From positions 162,545 to 226,544 of the forward strand of contig CAZRWD010000002.1 of NCBI GenBank assembly GCA_964603785.1: a stretch of DNA of 64,000 nucleotides, given 5' to 3'. This stretch comes from CAZRWD01 sp964603785. Lineage in GTDB: Bacteria; Fermentibacterota; Fermentibacteria; Fermentibacterales; Fermentibacteraceae. A model generated the notes under the pieces. That model saw nothing but the letters and a program-made list of their open reading frames with translations, did no database searches and was not told the origin of the DNA. A program made the position numbers and the translations under genes. Positions 18,753 to 27,860 of the stretch are shown here, in pieces. Numbering within the stretch: position 1 is the first letter of the stretch; every line of letters begins with the position of its first letter.

Positions 18753-19144
18753 CCCACCCGGACGAAGCTCGCCCGGGCCCTCGCCCTGACTTCCCCGTCC
18801 TGCGTGAGCACCGCCTCGGTCCTGACCAGACGGCCCCTGTTCTCGATCGTCTCCGCCTCTATCCTCACCGGGACGCCGGTCCTGACCGGACGGACGAAGT
18901 CGACCGAGATCGTGGCGGTCGCGTAGCTCGCCCCACCGGCGCTCATCGCGGAATAGGCCATCGCCTCGTCGAGGAGGGCGGTGAGGATTCCTCCATGCAC
19001 CACACCCTCCCATCCCTGGAACTCCTTGCCGGGTATCCAGTCGAGGTCGCACCTGCCGTCCTCCGGCGCCGGCCTGAGCTTCAGGCCGAGCGGGTTGTCC
19101 CTCCCGCAGACGAAGCAGTAGTCGTCGTTCTCGAAAGTACGCAT
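18749..19144 (-). CDS. Hotdog-fold thioesterase (PaaI-like)
   Basis: 131 aa, probably an acyl-CoA thioesterase. The N-terminus NDDYCFVCGRDNPLGL holds a CxxC and the GL motif common in this subfamily. The catalytic-helix region is VVHGGILTALLDEAMAYS. VDFVRPVRTG and the C-terminal strands complete one hotdog domain. Two ATGs occur in tandem; the second (19144) is five bases from GGAGG and is preferred. The substrate is unknown. Confidence 0.85.
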   Translation of the reverse strand: MRTFENDDYCFVCGRDNPLGLKLRPAPEDGRCDLDWIPGKEFQGWEGVVHGGILTALLDEAMAYSAMSAGGASYATATISVDFVRPVRTGVPVRIEAETIENRGRLVRTEAVLTQDGEVRARARASFVRVG

Positions 19145-19251
19145 CATGTCCTCCGGAAGGGCTATATAACAGCGCCGGAGCCGGGGGGCACCCCGTCCTG
19201 CTCGGTCGAGGCGGTCGCGGAGTATATTATGCGCCCGACGGGAGGTGTGCT

Positions 19252-20601
19252 CTGGTAACGATACTCGGGAGGGGAACCGTACTGGTGGTCGACGGGAGGC
19301 CGGAGAGAGCATCCTCCGTGGCTGGAGCGGCCTCTCCTACCGGCTACACGGTGATCCGCGAGGAGACGGCCCGCGCAGCTCTCAGGAGGGTCCGCTCGAG
19401 GGCAGTGAACGTGGTCCTCGTCGCGGCCGACATCCCCGACATGCACATGTCGACGTTCATCGAATCCCTGCAGAAGGCCAACCGCCAGGCATCCGTCGTC
19501 ATCTACGGCAGGACGGTCGGAGCTGACGACGCGGTCGCCTGGATGAAGAACGGGGTCGTCGACGTCATCCTGCAGCCCGAGGACCAGGCGAGGATCCGCG
19601 ACGCCCTGTCGAGGGCCTTCGCAAGGGCCGCCGCGACAGCCGCGGAGAGGAGCGCCCAGGCTCCCGGGCAGCGCTCCGAGACGGCGTTCCTCTACAGGAG
19701 CCGCGTTATCGAGGATCTCATGGCCAGGGTGCGCAGGGTGGCCCCGGTAAAGGCGACGGTCCTCATCACGGGCGAGAGCGGAACGGGCAAGGATCTGCTG
19801 GCCAGGCATATCCACGCACTGAGCGGCAGGGCCGGGGCGTATCTCGCCCTGAACTGCGCCGCCATCCCCGAGACCCTCCTGGAGGACGAGCTGTTCGGGC
19901 ACGAGCGCGGCGCCTTCACGGGAGCCGAGCGCATGCGCGAGGGCCGATTCGAGGCCGCGGAGGGCGGCACCCTCCTCCTGGACGAGATCGGCGAGATCCC
20001 GCCCGCCACGCAGGTGAAGCTCCTGAGGACCCTGGAGGAGGAGCAGGTCACGAGGCTGGGGGGCAACAGCCCCATCCCCACTGACGTGAGGCTCATCGCC
20101 GCAACCAACAGCGACCTGGCCGCCAGGGTGAGGGAGGGCTCCTTCAGGGAGGACCTGTTCTACAGGCTGAAGGTCGTCGAGGTGCACATACCTCCGCTGC
20201 GTGCGAGGAGGCAGGACATCCCCCTCCTCGCCGTATCCTTCACGCGCGAGGCCGCCGAGAGGCACGGTCTGCCCGTTCCGGTGCTCGACCCCGACGCGCT
20301 CGCGCTCCTGTCCTCATACCAGTGGCCGGGCAATGTCCGCCAGCTCAGGAACCTGATGGAGAGCCTCGTGATAACCAGCGGCGACACCATCACCCCTGCG
20401 GAGCTCCCGGGCGAGATCGCGGGGAGCTCGGCTCCAGGCGGCGGCACGCTCGAGCTCGAGCTGCCGATGACGATGGAGGAGATCGAGGACAGGGTGATCG
20501 AGAGGACTCTGGCCCTGGCCGACGGCAATCGCACCCGGGCCGCGGAGATGCTGGGCATAGGCCGCCGCACGCTCCAGAGGAGGCTGGGGGGCGGAGGCTG
20601 A
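19252..20601 (+). CDS. Sigma-54-dependent activator with a degenerate receiver domain
   Basis: About 449 aa. The receiver-like N-terminus (to about residue 125) lacks its active site: the acidic pair is reduced to VDG, the phosphoacceptor Asp is Ala (VVLVAADIP), and the Lys is Gln (ILQPED). The AAA+ domain is intact: GESGTGKD, GAFTGA (sigma-54 contact) and LLLDEIGE. The C-terminal Fis-type helix-turn-helix is NRTRAAEMLGIGRRTLQRRL. A CTG at 19252, six bases after GGAGG, would give a full first strand; a GTG at 19285 is the conservative start but truncates it. Control must be by something other than phosphorylation. Confidence 0.9.
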   Translation: MVTILGRGTVLVVDGRPERASSVAGAASPTGYTVIREETARAALRRVRSRAVNVVLVAADIPDMHMSTFIESLQKANRQASVVIYGRTVGADDAVAWMKNGVVDVILQPEDQARIRDALSRAFARAAATAAERSAQAPGQRSETAFLYRSRVIEDLMARVRRVAPVKATVLITGESGTGKDLLARHIHALSGRAGAYLALNCAAIPETLLEDELFGHERGAFTGAERMREGRFEAAEGGTLLLDEIGEIPPATQVKLLRTLEEEQVTRLGGNSPIPTDVRLIAATNSDLAARVREGSFREDLFYRLKVVEVHIPPLRARRQDIPLLAVSFTREAAERHGLPVPVLDPDALALLSSYQWPGNVRQLRNLMESLVITSGDTITPAELPGEIAGSSAPGGGTLELELPMTMEEIEDRVIERTLALADGNRTRAAEMLGIGRRTLQRRLGGGG

Positions 20602-20610
20602 GTATCAGCC
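20596..20610. terminator. Short hairpin spanning both convergent stop codons
   Basis: GGCTGA-GTA-TCAGCC is a perfect 6-bp inverted repeat. It covers the TGA of the sigma-54 activator and the stop of the carbamoyltransferase, which are only three bases apart. No T-run is present. Confidence 0.3.
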
Positions 20611-22323
20611 CCCGAGCGCTCTCCTGGCAGTCTTCTTCAGGATCAGGAACGGGGGCATGACGAGGGCGTCGAGCCCGGTGCCCCAGAAGCACCTCAGGGC
20701 GTCGACCGGCGACTCCACTATGGGTTCGCCCTTCACGTTGAAGGAAGTGTTCAGCACGACGGGGATCCCCGTCATCCCGCCGAACCTCTCGATGACATCG
20801 TAGTAGAACGGGTTCGTCCCGCGGGTCACGGTCTGCACCCTCGCGGTGCCGTCCACGTGGGTGACCGCGGGGATGTCGGCATCCCGGCCGGGCTCGACGG
20901 GATAGGTGGATATCATGTAGCGCGACCGCCTGCACCCGGTGAAGAACTCCCCGGCCCTCTCCTCCAGGCAGCTGGGTGCGAAGGGCCTGAAACCCTCGCG
21001 CTGCTTCACCACGCTGTTGACGATGTCCTTCATGTCGGCCCTCCTGGGATCGGCCAGGATCGACCTGTTCCCGAGAGCCCTCGGGCCGAACTCCATCCTT
21101 CCCTGGAACAGCCCGACGACCATGCCCTTCTCGACCAGGGAGGCCGTCTGTCCGACCAGGTCCTCGGGCCTCGAGCACGACTGCTTCGACTGGGCGAGAG
21201 CGCTCTCGACCTCGGCTTCCGTGTACGACGACCCGAGGTACATGTCCGGGGGCGACTCGAGCGGAACTCCGGGGAAGAGCCTCCTGTGGGCCACCACCGC
21301 GGCACCAATGGAGGTCCCTGCATCGTGCGGGGCGGGCAGGGGATAGATGTCGAGGTAACCGGCCTCCCTCTCCACGAGACCGTTCATGACGCAGTTGAGC
21401 CCGGTGCCCCCGGAGATCACCAGCCTCTCCTGACCGGTCTTCTCCCTCAGGTACACGGCCAGCTCGAGGCCCAGCCTCTCGAGGGCCCTCTGTGCCGAAC
21501 AGGCAACGTTCTCGTGGAGCCTGGTGATCTCCTCGCCCGGCTGCCTCGGCGGGCCGATCCTGTCGAGAACCGCGGGCGGGAAGACGGCGTGGTGCACCCC
21601 GCGGTGTATCCCCGCGAGGGAGGTGTCGACACGGATGCGGCCCCCGCCGGGGCTGCGTATCATGGCCGTGAAGAGGTCCTCGAACTCGGGCTCGCCGTAT
21701 GAGGAGAGCCCCATGACCTTGTACTCGTCGCTGTCCGGCTGGAAGCCGAGGTGTCTCGTCACCGCGCTGTAGAAGACACCCGGCGAGTTGGGGTACCTGG
21801 AGCCGGAGATGCGCTTCAGGGCGCCTTCCTCGAAGGAGCCCAGCAGGCTGGTGTCCCGCTCGCCGACGCCGTCCATGGTAAGGACTGCCGCCCTGTCCCA
21901 TCCCGAGCAGTAGAAGCCAGCCCAGGCATGGGCCGCATGGTGCTCGACGAACTGCACCGGGGCGCGGAAGGACGGCCCGAGGTGCTCCCTGAGCCTCTCC
22001 CCGGTCATGGACATCTTCCGGGCGGCCGCCATCTGGCCCAGGAGGAAGTTCATGCCTCCCCGCGCGAGGATGTAGTTGCGGCTGTACTGGAGGTTCTCCC
22101 TGAAGACCAGCCCCGGGAGCATGTAGAAGGCTGCACAGTCGATGTCGGCCGGCGACAGGCCGGCGGTGGAGAGACAGAAGTCGATGGCCCTGGAGGGGAA
22201 GTCCGCGTAGTGCTTGATCCTGCGGAAACGCTCCTCCTCGGCGGCGGCCACCAGCCTGCCGTCCACTATCAACGCGGCCGCTGCATCGTGCTTGTAGCAG
22301 TTGAAACCCAGTATCGCTGACAT
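20605..22323 (-). CDS. Carbamoyltransferase, NodU/TobZ family
   Basis: 572 aa. Starts MSAILGFNCYKHDAAAALIV, the family signature. The N-terminal ASKHA-fold kinase-like domain has HHAAHAWAGFY and LTMDGVGE. The C-terminal YrdC-like domain has GRMEFGPRALGNRSILADPR and NTSFNVKGEPIVESP. The family transfers a carbamoyl group from carbamoyl phosphate to a hydroxyl of a sugar or antibiotic through carbamoyl adenylate. A glycosyltransferase follows on the upstream side, so a surface glycan or secreted glycoconjugate is the likely acceptor. Confidence 0.93.
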   Translation of the reverse strand: MSAILGFNCYKHDAAAALIVDGRLVAAAEEERFRRIKHYADFPSRAIDFCLSTAGLSPADIDCAAFYMLPGLVFRENLQYSRNYILARGGMNFLLGQMAAARKMSMTGERLREHLGPSFRAPVQFVEHHAAHAWAGFYCSGWDRAAVLTMDGVGERDTSLLGSFEEGALKRISGSRYPNSPGVFYSAVTRHLGFQPDSDEYKVMGLSSYGEPEFEDLFTAMIRSPGGGRIRVDTSLAGIHRGVHHAVFPPAVLDRIGPPRQPGEEITRLHENVACSAQRALERLGLELAVYLREKTGQERLVISGGTGLNCVMNGLVEREAGYLDIYPLPAPHDAGTSIGAAVVAHRRLFPGVPLESPPDMYLGSSYTEAEVESALAQSKQSCSRPEDLVGQTASLVEKGMVVGLFQGRMEFGPRALGNRSILADPRRADMKDIVNSVVKQREGFRPFAPSCLEERAGEFFTGCRRSRYMISTYPVEPGRDADIPAVTHVDGTARVQTVTRGTNPFYYDVIERFGGMTGIPVVLNTSFNVKGEPIVESPVDALRCFWGTGLDALVMPPFLILKKTARRALGG

Positions 22324-22332
22324 GACAGCCTT

Positions 22333-23256
22333 TCAGCCCGGGGTGGGGGATCTCCCCCACAGCGCGAGCAGGGCCCTGCGGCAGTAGCCCGGGGTGAACC
22401 TGGCGTCCGCACGGCCCAGCGCGGGTCTGAGCGTGCCGGTTGCAGCCCTTGTGACCTGGATCGCGGACATGAGGAGCCGGAACGCCGTCAGGCTCCCCGG
22501 GTGCCCGTGCTTTCTCAGGAACATGATCTTCGCGGGAATATAGCGGAGGAAGGTATCCCGTCCATACAGCGCAACCGCTGATCCTCCCTCGATATGTACC
22601 ACTTCCGAAGAGGGCACGAACCAGGTCTCCCAGCCCATCCGGGACAGCCTGTAGGAGAGGTCCGTCTCCTCGTGGTAGAAGAAGTAGTCGGTGTCGAAGC
22701 CGCCCGCTTCCGCGAACGCCCCGGACCTGATGGCGAGCACGGCTCCCACGAGCCAGTCCACCCTTCGCTCGGTCGCGTGGTCCGAATGCTTCGAGGAACG
22801 CCGTCGAAGCAGGGGGATGTGCTCCGCGACCAGGGCGCAGGGGAACGGGAAGTCCCTCTGGGAGGGCTGCAGTGTGCCGTCGGGCCAGAGCAGGCGGGGG
22901 CCGGCGACCGCGGCGCGGGGGTGTCTCCCCAGCCCGTCCAGGAGGCTCTTCAGGCTCCCGGGCGGGAAGACCGTATCGCTGTTGGCGAGCACCACGATGT
23001 CGGCGTCGAGCGACCGGACGGCCTCGTTGGCGCCCGCCGCGAACCCGAGGTTCACGCGGGACCGGACGAGGGAGAACCAGGGCAGGGCGCCGAACTCCCG
23101 CTCCGCATCCCCGGGCGAGCCGTCGGAGGAGCCGTTGTCGAAGAGCAGGAACACTGCCCCGCACTCCTCCACCTGCCTCGCGACAGAGCGTATCATCGCC
23201 GGCAGGAAGGCGGCTCCGTTGTAGTTGAGGGTGACCACCGCGATCCCGGACATCAT
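22333..23256 (-). CDS. Family 2 glycosyltransferase
   Basis: About 307 aa, GT-A fold, inverting. Starts MSGIAVVTLNYNG. FLLFDNGSSDGS binds the nucleotide sugar, LANSDTVF provides the DxD-like site, and VGAVLAIRSGAFAEAGGFD and FFYHEETDLSYRLSRMGW are characteristic of rhamnosyltransferase-like members. It starts inside the stop region of the M23 gene (ATGATG overlap) and ends nine bases before the carbamoyltransferase, so these form one transcription unit. Sugar specificity is not readable. Confidence 0.9.
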   Translation of the reverse strand: MMSGIAVVTLNYNGAAFLPAMIRSVARQVEECGAVFLLFDNGSSDGSPGDAEREFGALPWFSLVRSRVNLGFAAGANEAVRSLDADIVVLANSDTVFPPGSLKSLLDGLGRHPRAAVAGPRLLWPDGTLQPSQRDFPFPCALVAEHIPLLRRRSSKHSDHATERRVDWLVGAVLAIRSGAFAEAGGFDTDYFFYHEETDLSYRLSRMGWETWFVPSSEVVHIEGGSAVALYGRDTFLRYIPAKIMFLRKHGHPGSLTAFRLLMSAIQVTRAATGTLRPALGRADARFTPGYCRRALLALWGRSPTPG

Positions 23257-24311
23257 CGCCCGGCCATGAGAGAGTCGCATGCCGCCCTGAAGGCGCCGAA
23301 TCCCTCGAGATCAGCGTCGGTGAGGCTCCGCCTGTGGGACCCGCTGAAGAGCAGGGGATCCATGGGATTGCCGTTCTCGTCGTTTATCTGGTAGTGGAGG
23401 TGCGCGGAATAGGAACGCCCGGTGTTCCCCACCCAGCCGACAAGTCCCCCGGGAGACACCCTGGCGCCGGGAACGACCTCGGGGGCGATCCCCTGGAGAT
23501 GCAGGAACATCTCGGAGTAGCCTCCTCCCATGTCGATCTCCACGCATCTCCCGTTGTAGCCGGTGTTCCAGTCCAGCCTGACGACCACCCCGCCGCGGGG
23601 GGACCTCACCGGAGTGCCCTCGGGCGCCTTGTAGTCGATGCCGGCATGGGCATGGTCGCCCCTCGGCTCTCCGAAGATGCCCGTGACCTCCTCGAAAGTC
23701 GTGACCGGCATGGCGTTCAGCATGCGCATCGCCTCCGTGCCGTCCGCGTGCCAGTACGAGGGGTAGTTGTCGCCGCTCCTCCTCCACTGGTAGACGGAGA
23801 AGGGGCGGCTGGAGGAGCCGGGCGCGGGCGCGAACCTGAGGGCCACGGTCCTGTTCTCCAGGCCCAGCCCGCTGTCCCTGTAGACTGCATGGAGCGAGTC
23901 CCCGGCGCACAGGCCCCGCCACGGATCGACATCCCACCACATGCACCGCACCAGATGCGCTCCCAGGACATCGGGCAGCTCGCCGGGGCAGGAGGCTTCC
24001 AGACAGCCGTAGAGTGAGCCCCTGATCTCGACGGACAGGACTCTCGCACCTTCGAGAGCGGGGAAGGTCCGACGGACAGCCTCGGTCGTGTCCGCCGCCG
24101 TGGTGTCCACGGCCGCTCCGTCAGCGAGGTCCGTGCTGTCGATGGGGGCGATAGCGGCAAGGGTGTCCGCCCCGGCATGGATCCGCTCGGCGGAGGAAAT
24201 GGCCTGTTCATCGGCCCTGATGACGAACGAGGGGTCGCCAGGGGGCTGCCTGCAGCCCGTGAGGACGGGAGGCAGCAGGAACAGAAGTAGGGTGGCTGAT
24301 TTCCGGACCAA
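23253..24311 (-). CDS. M23-family (LytM-like) lipoprotein
   Basis: 352 aa. Signal peptide with a classical lipobox (LTGC) after MVRKSATLLLFLLPPV. A Thr/Asp-rich spacer follows, then a domain of unknown type with several Cys, then the peptidase-like domain. The zinc ligands His and Asp are in HAGIDYKAPEGTPV, and the HxH pair is in SAHLHYQ, so it is probably active against peptidoglycan cross-links. The start is TTG at 24311, just after GGAGGG. It heads the operon with the glycosyltransferase and carbamoyltransferase. Confidence 0.88.
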   Translation of the reverse strand: MVRKSATLLLFLLPPVLTGCRQPPGDPSFVIRADEQAISSAERIHAGADTLAAIAPIDSTDLADGAAVDTTAADTTEAVRRTFPALEGARVLSVEIRGSLYGCLEASCPGELPDVLGAHLVRCMWWDVDPWRGLCAGDSLHAVYRDSGLGLENRTVALRFAPAPGSSSRPFSVYQWRRSGDNYPSYWHADGTEAMRMLNAMPVTTFEEVTGIFGEPRGDHAHAGIDYKAPEGTPVRSPRGGVVVRLDWNTGYNGRCVEIDMGGGYSEMFLHLQGIAPEVVPGARVSPGGLVGWVGNTGRSYSAHLHYQINDENGNPMDPLLFSGSHRRSLTDADLEGFGAFRAACDSLMAGR

Positions 24312-24323
24312 GACCCTCCGGGC

Positions 24324-24337
24324 GTCAAGATATTGAC
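24324..24337. promoter_or_regulatory. Palindrome between divergent M23 lipoprotein and NtrC-type genes
   Basis: GTCAA-GATA-TTGAC is a perfect 5-4-5 inverted repeat. It contains TTGACA on the plus strand and TATCTT/TTGACG on the minus strand, so it overlaps promoter-like elements in both directions. The matching second boxes are weak, so this could be a promoter core or a regulator site. Confidence 0.35.
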
Positions 24338-24381
24338 ACGACTGTCTGGACCATCCAGTTTCGGTTCGTCAGGAGGGGAAT

Positions 24382-25764
24382 ATGAGCCCAAAGGCGTCCG
24401 ATGTGCACAGTGTGCTGATCGTCGACGACGAGCCGGCGGTCCGGAAGATCCTCCTGGAGATGCTGGAGGGCAGCGGATACGCCGCCAGCGCCGTGTCCGA
24501 GGGTCGCGAAGCGCTCAGGATACTCCGATCCCGTCCTCACGACGTCGTCCTGACGGATGTGCGCCTCCCCGACATATCCGGTCTGGAGCTGCTCTCGGTC
24601 GTGCGCGACAAGTACCCCTGGCTGCCGGTGATAATCATCACGGGTTTCGCGACCGTCGACAGCACGGTGAAGGCCATGCGCCTCGGCGCCGTGGACTACA
24701 TCCCCAAGCCCTTCACGAGGGAGTCCGTCATCGCCGCCGTGGCCCACGCGATCCAGTCCGGCCTGTCGGCGGCCAGGAAGACCGGCAGGGTCTCGGGGGA
24801 GATCGTCTTCCGGAGCAGGGCCATGGGAGAGGTCATGGACCTCGTCGGGAAGGTCTCGAGATCCGACAGCACCGTGCTGGTGACCGGTGAGAGCGGGACC
24901 GGCAAGGAGCTGGTCGCCAGGGCCATCCACACGCAGAGCAGGCGTGCCAGGCAGCCTTTCGTCACCGTCAACTCGGGAGCCCTTCCGGAGGGGCTCCTGG
25001 AGAGCGAGCTGTTCGGACACACCCGCGGGGCCTTCACCGGGGCCGTGTCCTCGACGCTCGGGCGGTTCCGCATAGCGGACGGAGGATCGCTCTTCCTCGA
25101 CGAGGTGGGCAACATGAGCCCCGCGATGCAGGTGAAGCTGCTCAGGGTCATCCAGGAGCAGGAATTCTCCCCCGTCGGCAGCTCGGAGGTCATCAGCGTC
25201 GACGTGAGGCTCGTGACCGCGACGAACCTCGACCTGGGCGAGGCGGTGAAGGGAGGCACATTCCGGGAGGACCTCTACTACAGGCTCAACGTCATCGAGA
25301 TCCGGGTGCCGCCGCTGCGCGACAGGCGGGAGGACATCATCCCCCTGGCCGAGCACTTCCTCGCCCGGCTCTCGGGCAGGGGCAGGACCGAACCCTGGAC
25401 GCTCTCCCCCGAGGCCGCCGGAGCTCTGGTCTCCCACGACTGGCCCGGGAACGTGAGGGAGCTGGAGAACGTAATGGAAAGAGCATCTGTTCTATGTGAG
25501 AACAGAACCATCACAACGAAAGATCTACCCGCAAGAATATTCGAGACGGGCCCCGCCCGGCCGGCCCTCCCGGAGCGCTCCTCGGCAGGGTTTTCTCTTG
25601 CGCAGACCCTTGAGGGCATCGAGTCGTTCTATATATTATCGGCTTTGGATGAATCCGGAGGCGTGAAGTCCCGGGCCGCTGAACTCCTGGGGATGAAGCG
25701 CACCACTCTGCTCGCGAGGATGCAGAGCCTGGGTCTGACCCACCCGGGCGGGAAGGGTGGTTGA
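24382..25764 (+). CDS. NtrC-family sigma-54 response regulator
   Basis: 460 aa with a complete receiver: acidic pair VDDE, phosphoacceptor in VVLTDVRLPD, Thr in IITGFA, Lys in YIPKPF. The AAA+ domain has GESGTGKE, GAFTGA and SLFLDEVG. The C-terminal Fis-type helix-turn-helix is VKSRAAELLGMKRTTLLARM. GGAGGGG lies before the ATG. It overlaps the start of the following response regulator (TGATG), so the pair is co-expressed. No histidine kinase is adjacent. Confidence 0.95.
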   Translation: MSPKASDVHSVLIVDDEPAVRKILLEMLEGSGYAASAVSEGREALRILRSRPHDVVLTDVRLPDISGLELLSVVRDKYPWLPVIIITGFATVDSTVKAMRLGAVDYIPKPFTRESVIAAVAHAIQSGLSAARKTGRVSGEIVFRSRAMGEVMDLVGKVSRSDSTVLVTGESGTGKELVARAIHTQSRRARQPFVTVNSGALPEGLLESELFGHTRGAFTGAVSSTLGRFRIADGGSLFLDEVGNMSPAMQVKLLRVIQEQEFSPVGSSEVISVDVRLVTATNLDLGEAVKGGTFREDLYYRLNVIEIRVPPLRDRREDIIPLAEHFLARLSGRGRTEPWTLSPEAAGALVSHDWPGNVRELENVMERASVLCENRTITTKDLPARIFETGPARPALPERSSAGFSLAQTLEGIESFYILSALDESGGVKSRAAELLGMKRTTLLARMQSLGLTHPGGKGG

Positions 25765-27725
25765 TGCCGCACAGGGAGAGGGTGCTCGTAGTCGACGACG
25801 ACAACGACATCCGTCAGATATGCCGGGAGGCCCTCGAGGGTCTGGGCTGCGAGGTCCACGAGGCGGCGGACGGCATGAAGGCCGAGGCGCTTCTCGACTC
25901 CCTCTCCTTCGCCCTCGTCCTGAGCGACATCATGATGCCGGGTTCGGGAGGGATGGATCTGCTCAGGTTCATCTCGTCCCGTCACCCCGACACGATGACG
26001 GTCCTCTTCACGGGTTACGCATCCGTAGATCTCGCGCGCGAATCCATGAAGCTGGGCGCGTTCGACTTCATAACCAAGCCCTTCAGGGTCCCCGAGCTGC
26101 TCGCGACGTCGGCCAGGGCCTTCGAGGCCCGGAGGAGGCTGACGAGCGAGCTGAGGGCCGAGCTGAGCGAGCTTCTCGAGCTCACGCAGAGCTCGGACAT
26201 CGAATCGGAATCCCATTCGTCGTTCATGGACCGGTTCTGCCGCGCACTCATCAGGGGATTCAGGGCGGAGGCGGCGGCCGTCTTCCCGGCGCCGGGGCGG
26301 GATGCCGCGGTCTCCGAACCCATGCATCAGTGCGGCGACGAGGACGTGATCGCCGAGACCGACTGGATGTCCCTGATCCCCGGGATAGCCGGCAGCGGGG
26401 ACGGTCTGCTGCTGGTCTCCGACGAGACCGGGGCGGGGGCCTCGCCCGGAGCGGCCGTCAACGCGATGGGGCTGCTCCTGCACGGGAAGGAGGACCCCCT
26501 CGGGCTCGTGATAGTCGCGAGGGCCTCCACCTCCAACCCGTTCACCCCCCGCGACCTGAAGCTCCTCGGGCTCTTCAACGCCCACGCGGCCAACCAGCTG
26601 ACCAACTACGGCCTCACCGACAAGCTCAAATCCGCCGCCGCCGCCCTCGAGGAGGTCAGCGTCATCTCCGGCAGCTTCACCTCGAGCCTCGACACCGATG
26701 TCGTTCTCGACTCGGTCGTGAGAGGGATCAGGAGCTTCCTCCCGTTCGACGTGTTCGCGGCCTTCATCTCGGTCCAGGGCTCCCCCCCGCTATCCTACAT
26801 GCTTCACAGGAACGGCATCGATCCCGGCTACATAAGGGGCGCGCTGACCGGCATGGCCTCTCCGGCGCTCGGCCACGAGGCCTTCCTCGAGTCCTGGGAG
26901 GACGCGCGTGTGGAGACCTTCGACGTACGCTCCGACGGGGAGCCCGATCCGACGCTCCACTGGCGGTCCTTCCCCGTTGGAGACCAGGCGAGGCTCCGGG
27001 GCCTGCTGCTCGCCGGATTCTCCCAGCCTCTCGCGGACGAGATGAAGGCGATGCGCTACCTGCCCCTCCTGGCGGGACAGGCCGCCTCCGCGCTGGGAAA
27101 CGCATATCTCCACCAGACCGGTGAGAGCAACTACTTCCAGACCATATCCGCCCTCGCACAGGCCGTGGACGCCAAGGATCCCTACACGCACGACCATTCG
27201 CGCAACGTCACCATCTACTCCCTGGCCCTGGCGGACTACCTCAGCCTTCCGGAGAGGGAGAGGGAGGACCTCAAGAACGCAGCCCTGCTCCACGACATAG
27301 GCAAGATCGGGATCCCCGAGGCCATCCTCAACAAGCCCAGCTCCCTCACCGAATCGGAGTTCGAGGTCATCAGATCCCATCCCCACATAGGCTGGAGGAT
27401 CCTCAGCCCGGTCGGGGCGATGGCCGGGATCGCGCAGACCGTCCGGCACCACCACGAGAGGTTCGACGGGAAGGGCTACCCGCTCAGGCTCTCCGGAGAA
27501 GGCATACCCTTCCACGCCAGGCTCCTGGCGGTTGCCGACACCTTCGACGCCATGATCTCCGACCGGGTCTACCGGCCCTCTCCGGGCATGGACTATGCCC
27601 TGTCCGAGCTGAGGCGCAGCGCGGGCTCGCAGCTCGACCCCTCCATCGTGTTCGCCTTCCTCGAGATCCTGTCGGGGATGAGCCCGGACCAGATCAGGAC
27701 CGACTACTCCCAGGAGATCCCCTAG
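25764..27725 (+). CDS. Response regulator with GAF and HD-GYP domains (c-di-GMP phosphodiesterase)
   Basis: About 653 aa. The receiver (residues 1-120) has VVDDDND, LSDIMMPG and FITKPF. A middle region of about 300 residues looks like two GAF sensor domains. The C-terminal HD-GYP domain is complete: HDHSRNVTIYS, HDIGKIGIPEAIL and HHERFDGKGYP. HD-GYP proteins hydrolyse cyclic di-GMP. Coupling to a sigma-54 activator suggests joint control of surface or motility genes. Confidence 0.93.
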   Translation: MPHRERVLVVDDDNDIRQICREALEGLGCEVHEAADGMKAEALLDSLSFALVLSDIMMPGSGGMDLLRFISSRHPDTMTVLFTGYASVDLARESMKLGAFDFITKPFRVPELLATSARAFEARRRLTSELRAELSELLELTQSSDIESESHSSFMDRFCRALIRGFRAEAAAVFPAPGRDAAVSEPMHQCGDEDVIAETDWMSLIPGIAGSGDGLLLVSDETGAGASPGAAVNAMGLLLHGKEDPLGLVIVARASTSNPFTPRDLKLLGLFNAHAANQLTNYGLTDKLKSAAAALEEVSVISGSFTSSLDTDVVLDSVVRGIRSFLPFDVFAAFISVQGSPPLSYMLHRNGIDPGYIRGALTGMASPALGHEAFLESWEDARVETFDVRSDGEPDPTLHWRSFPVGDQARLRGLLLAGFSQPLADEMKAMRYLPLLAGQAASALGNAYLHQTGESNYFQTISALAQAVDAKDPYTHDHSRNVTIYSLALADYLSLPEREREDLKNAALLHDIGKIGIPEAILNKPSSLTESEFEVIRSHPHIGWRILSPVGAMAGIAQTVRHHHERFDGKGYPLRLSGEGIPFHARLLAVADTFDAMISDRVYRPSPGMDYALSELRRSAGSQLDPSIVFAFLEILSGMSPDQIRTDYSQEIP

Positions 27726-27860
27726 ACCCCGCCCGCCTCGCGGGACCCCTGCCGCACCCCGGGAGCGCAGCCCCTGCGCCCGTCTGTCATGGCCACCCTC
27801 CGATCGGCTATACTCGATGCCTGGAGAAACCAGCGGGAACAGACCAGATCGGGAGGCGGG

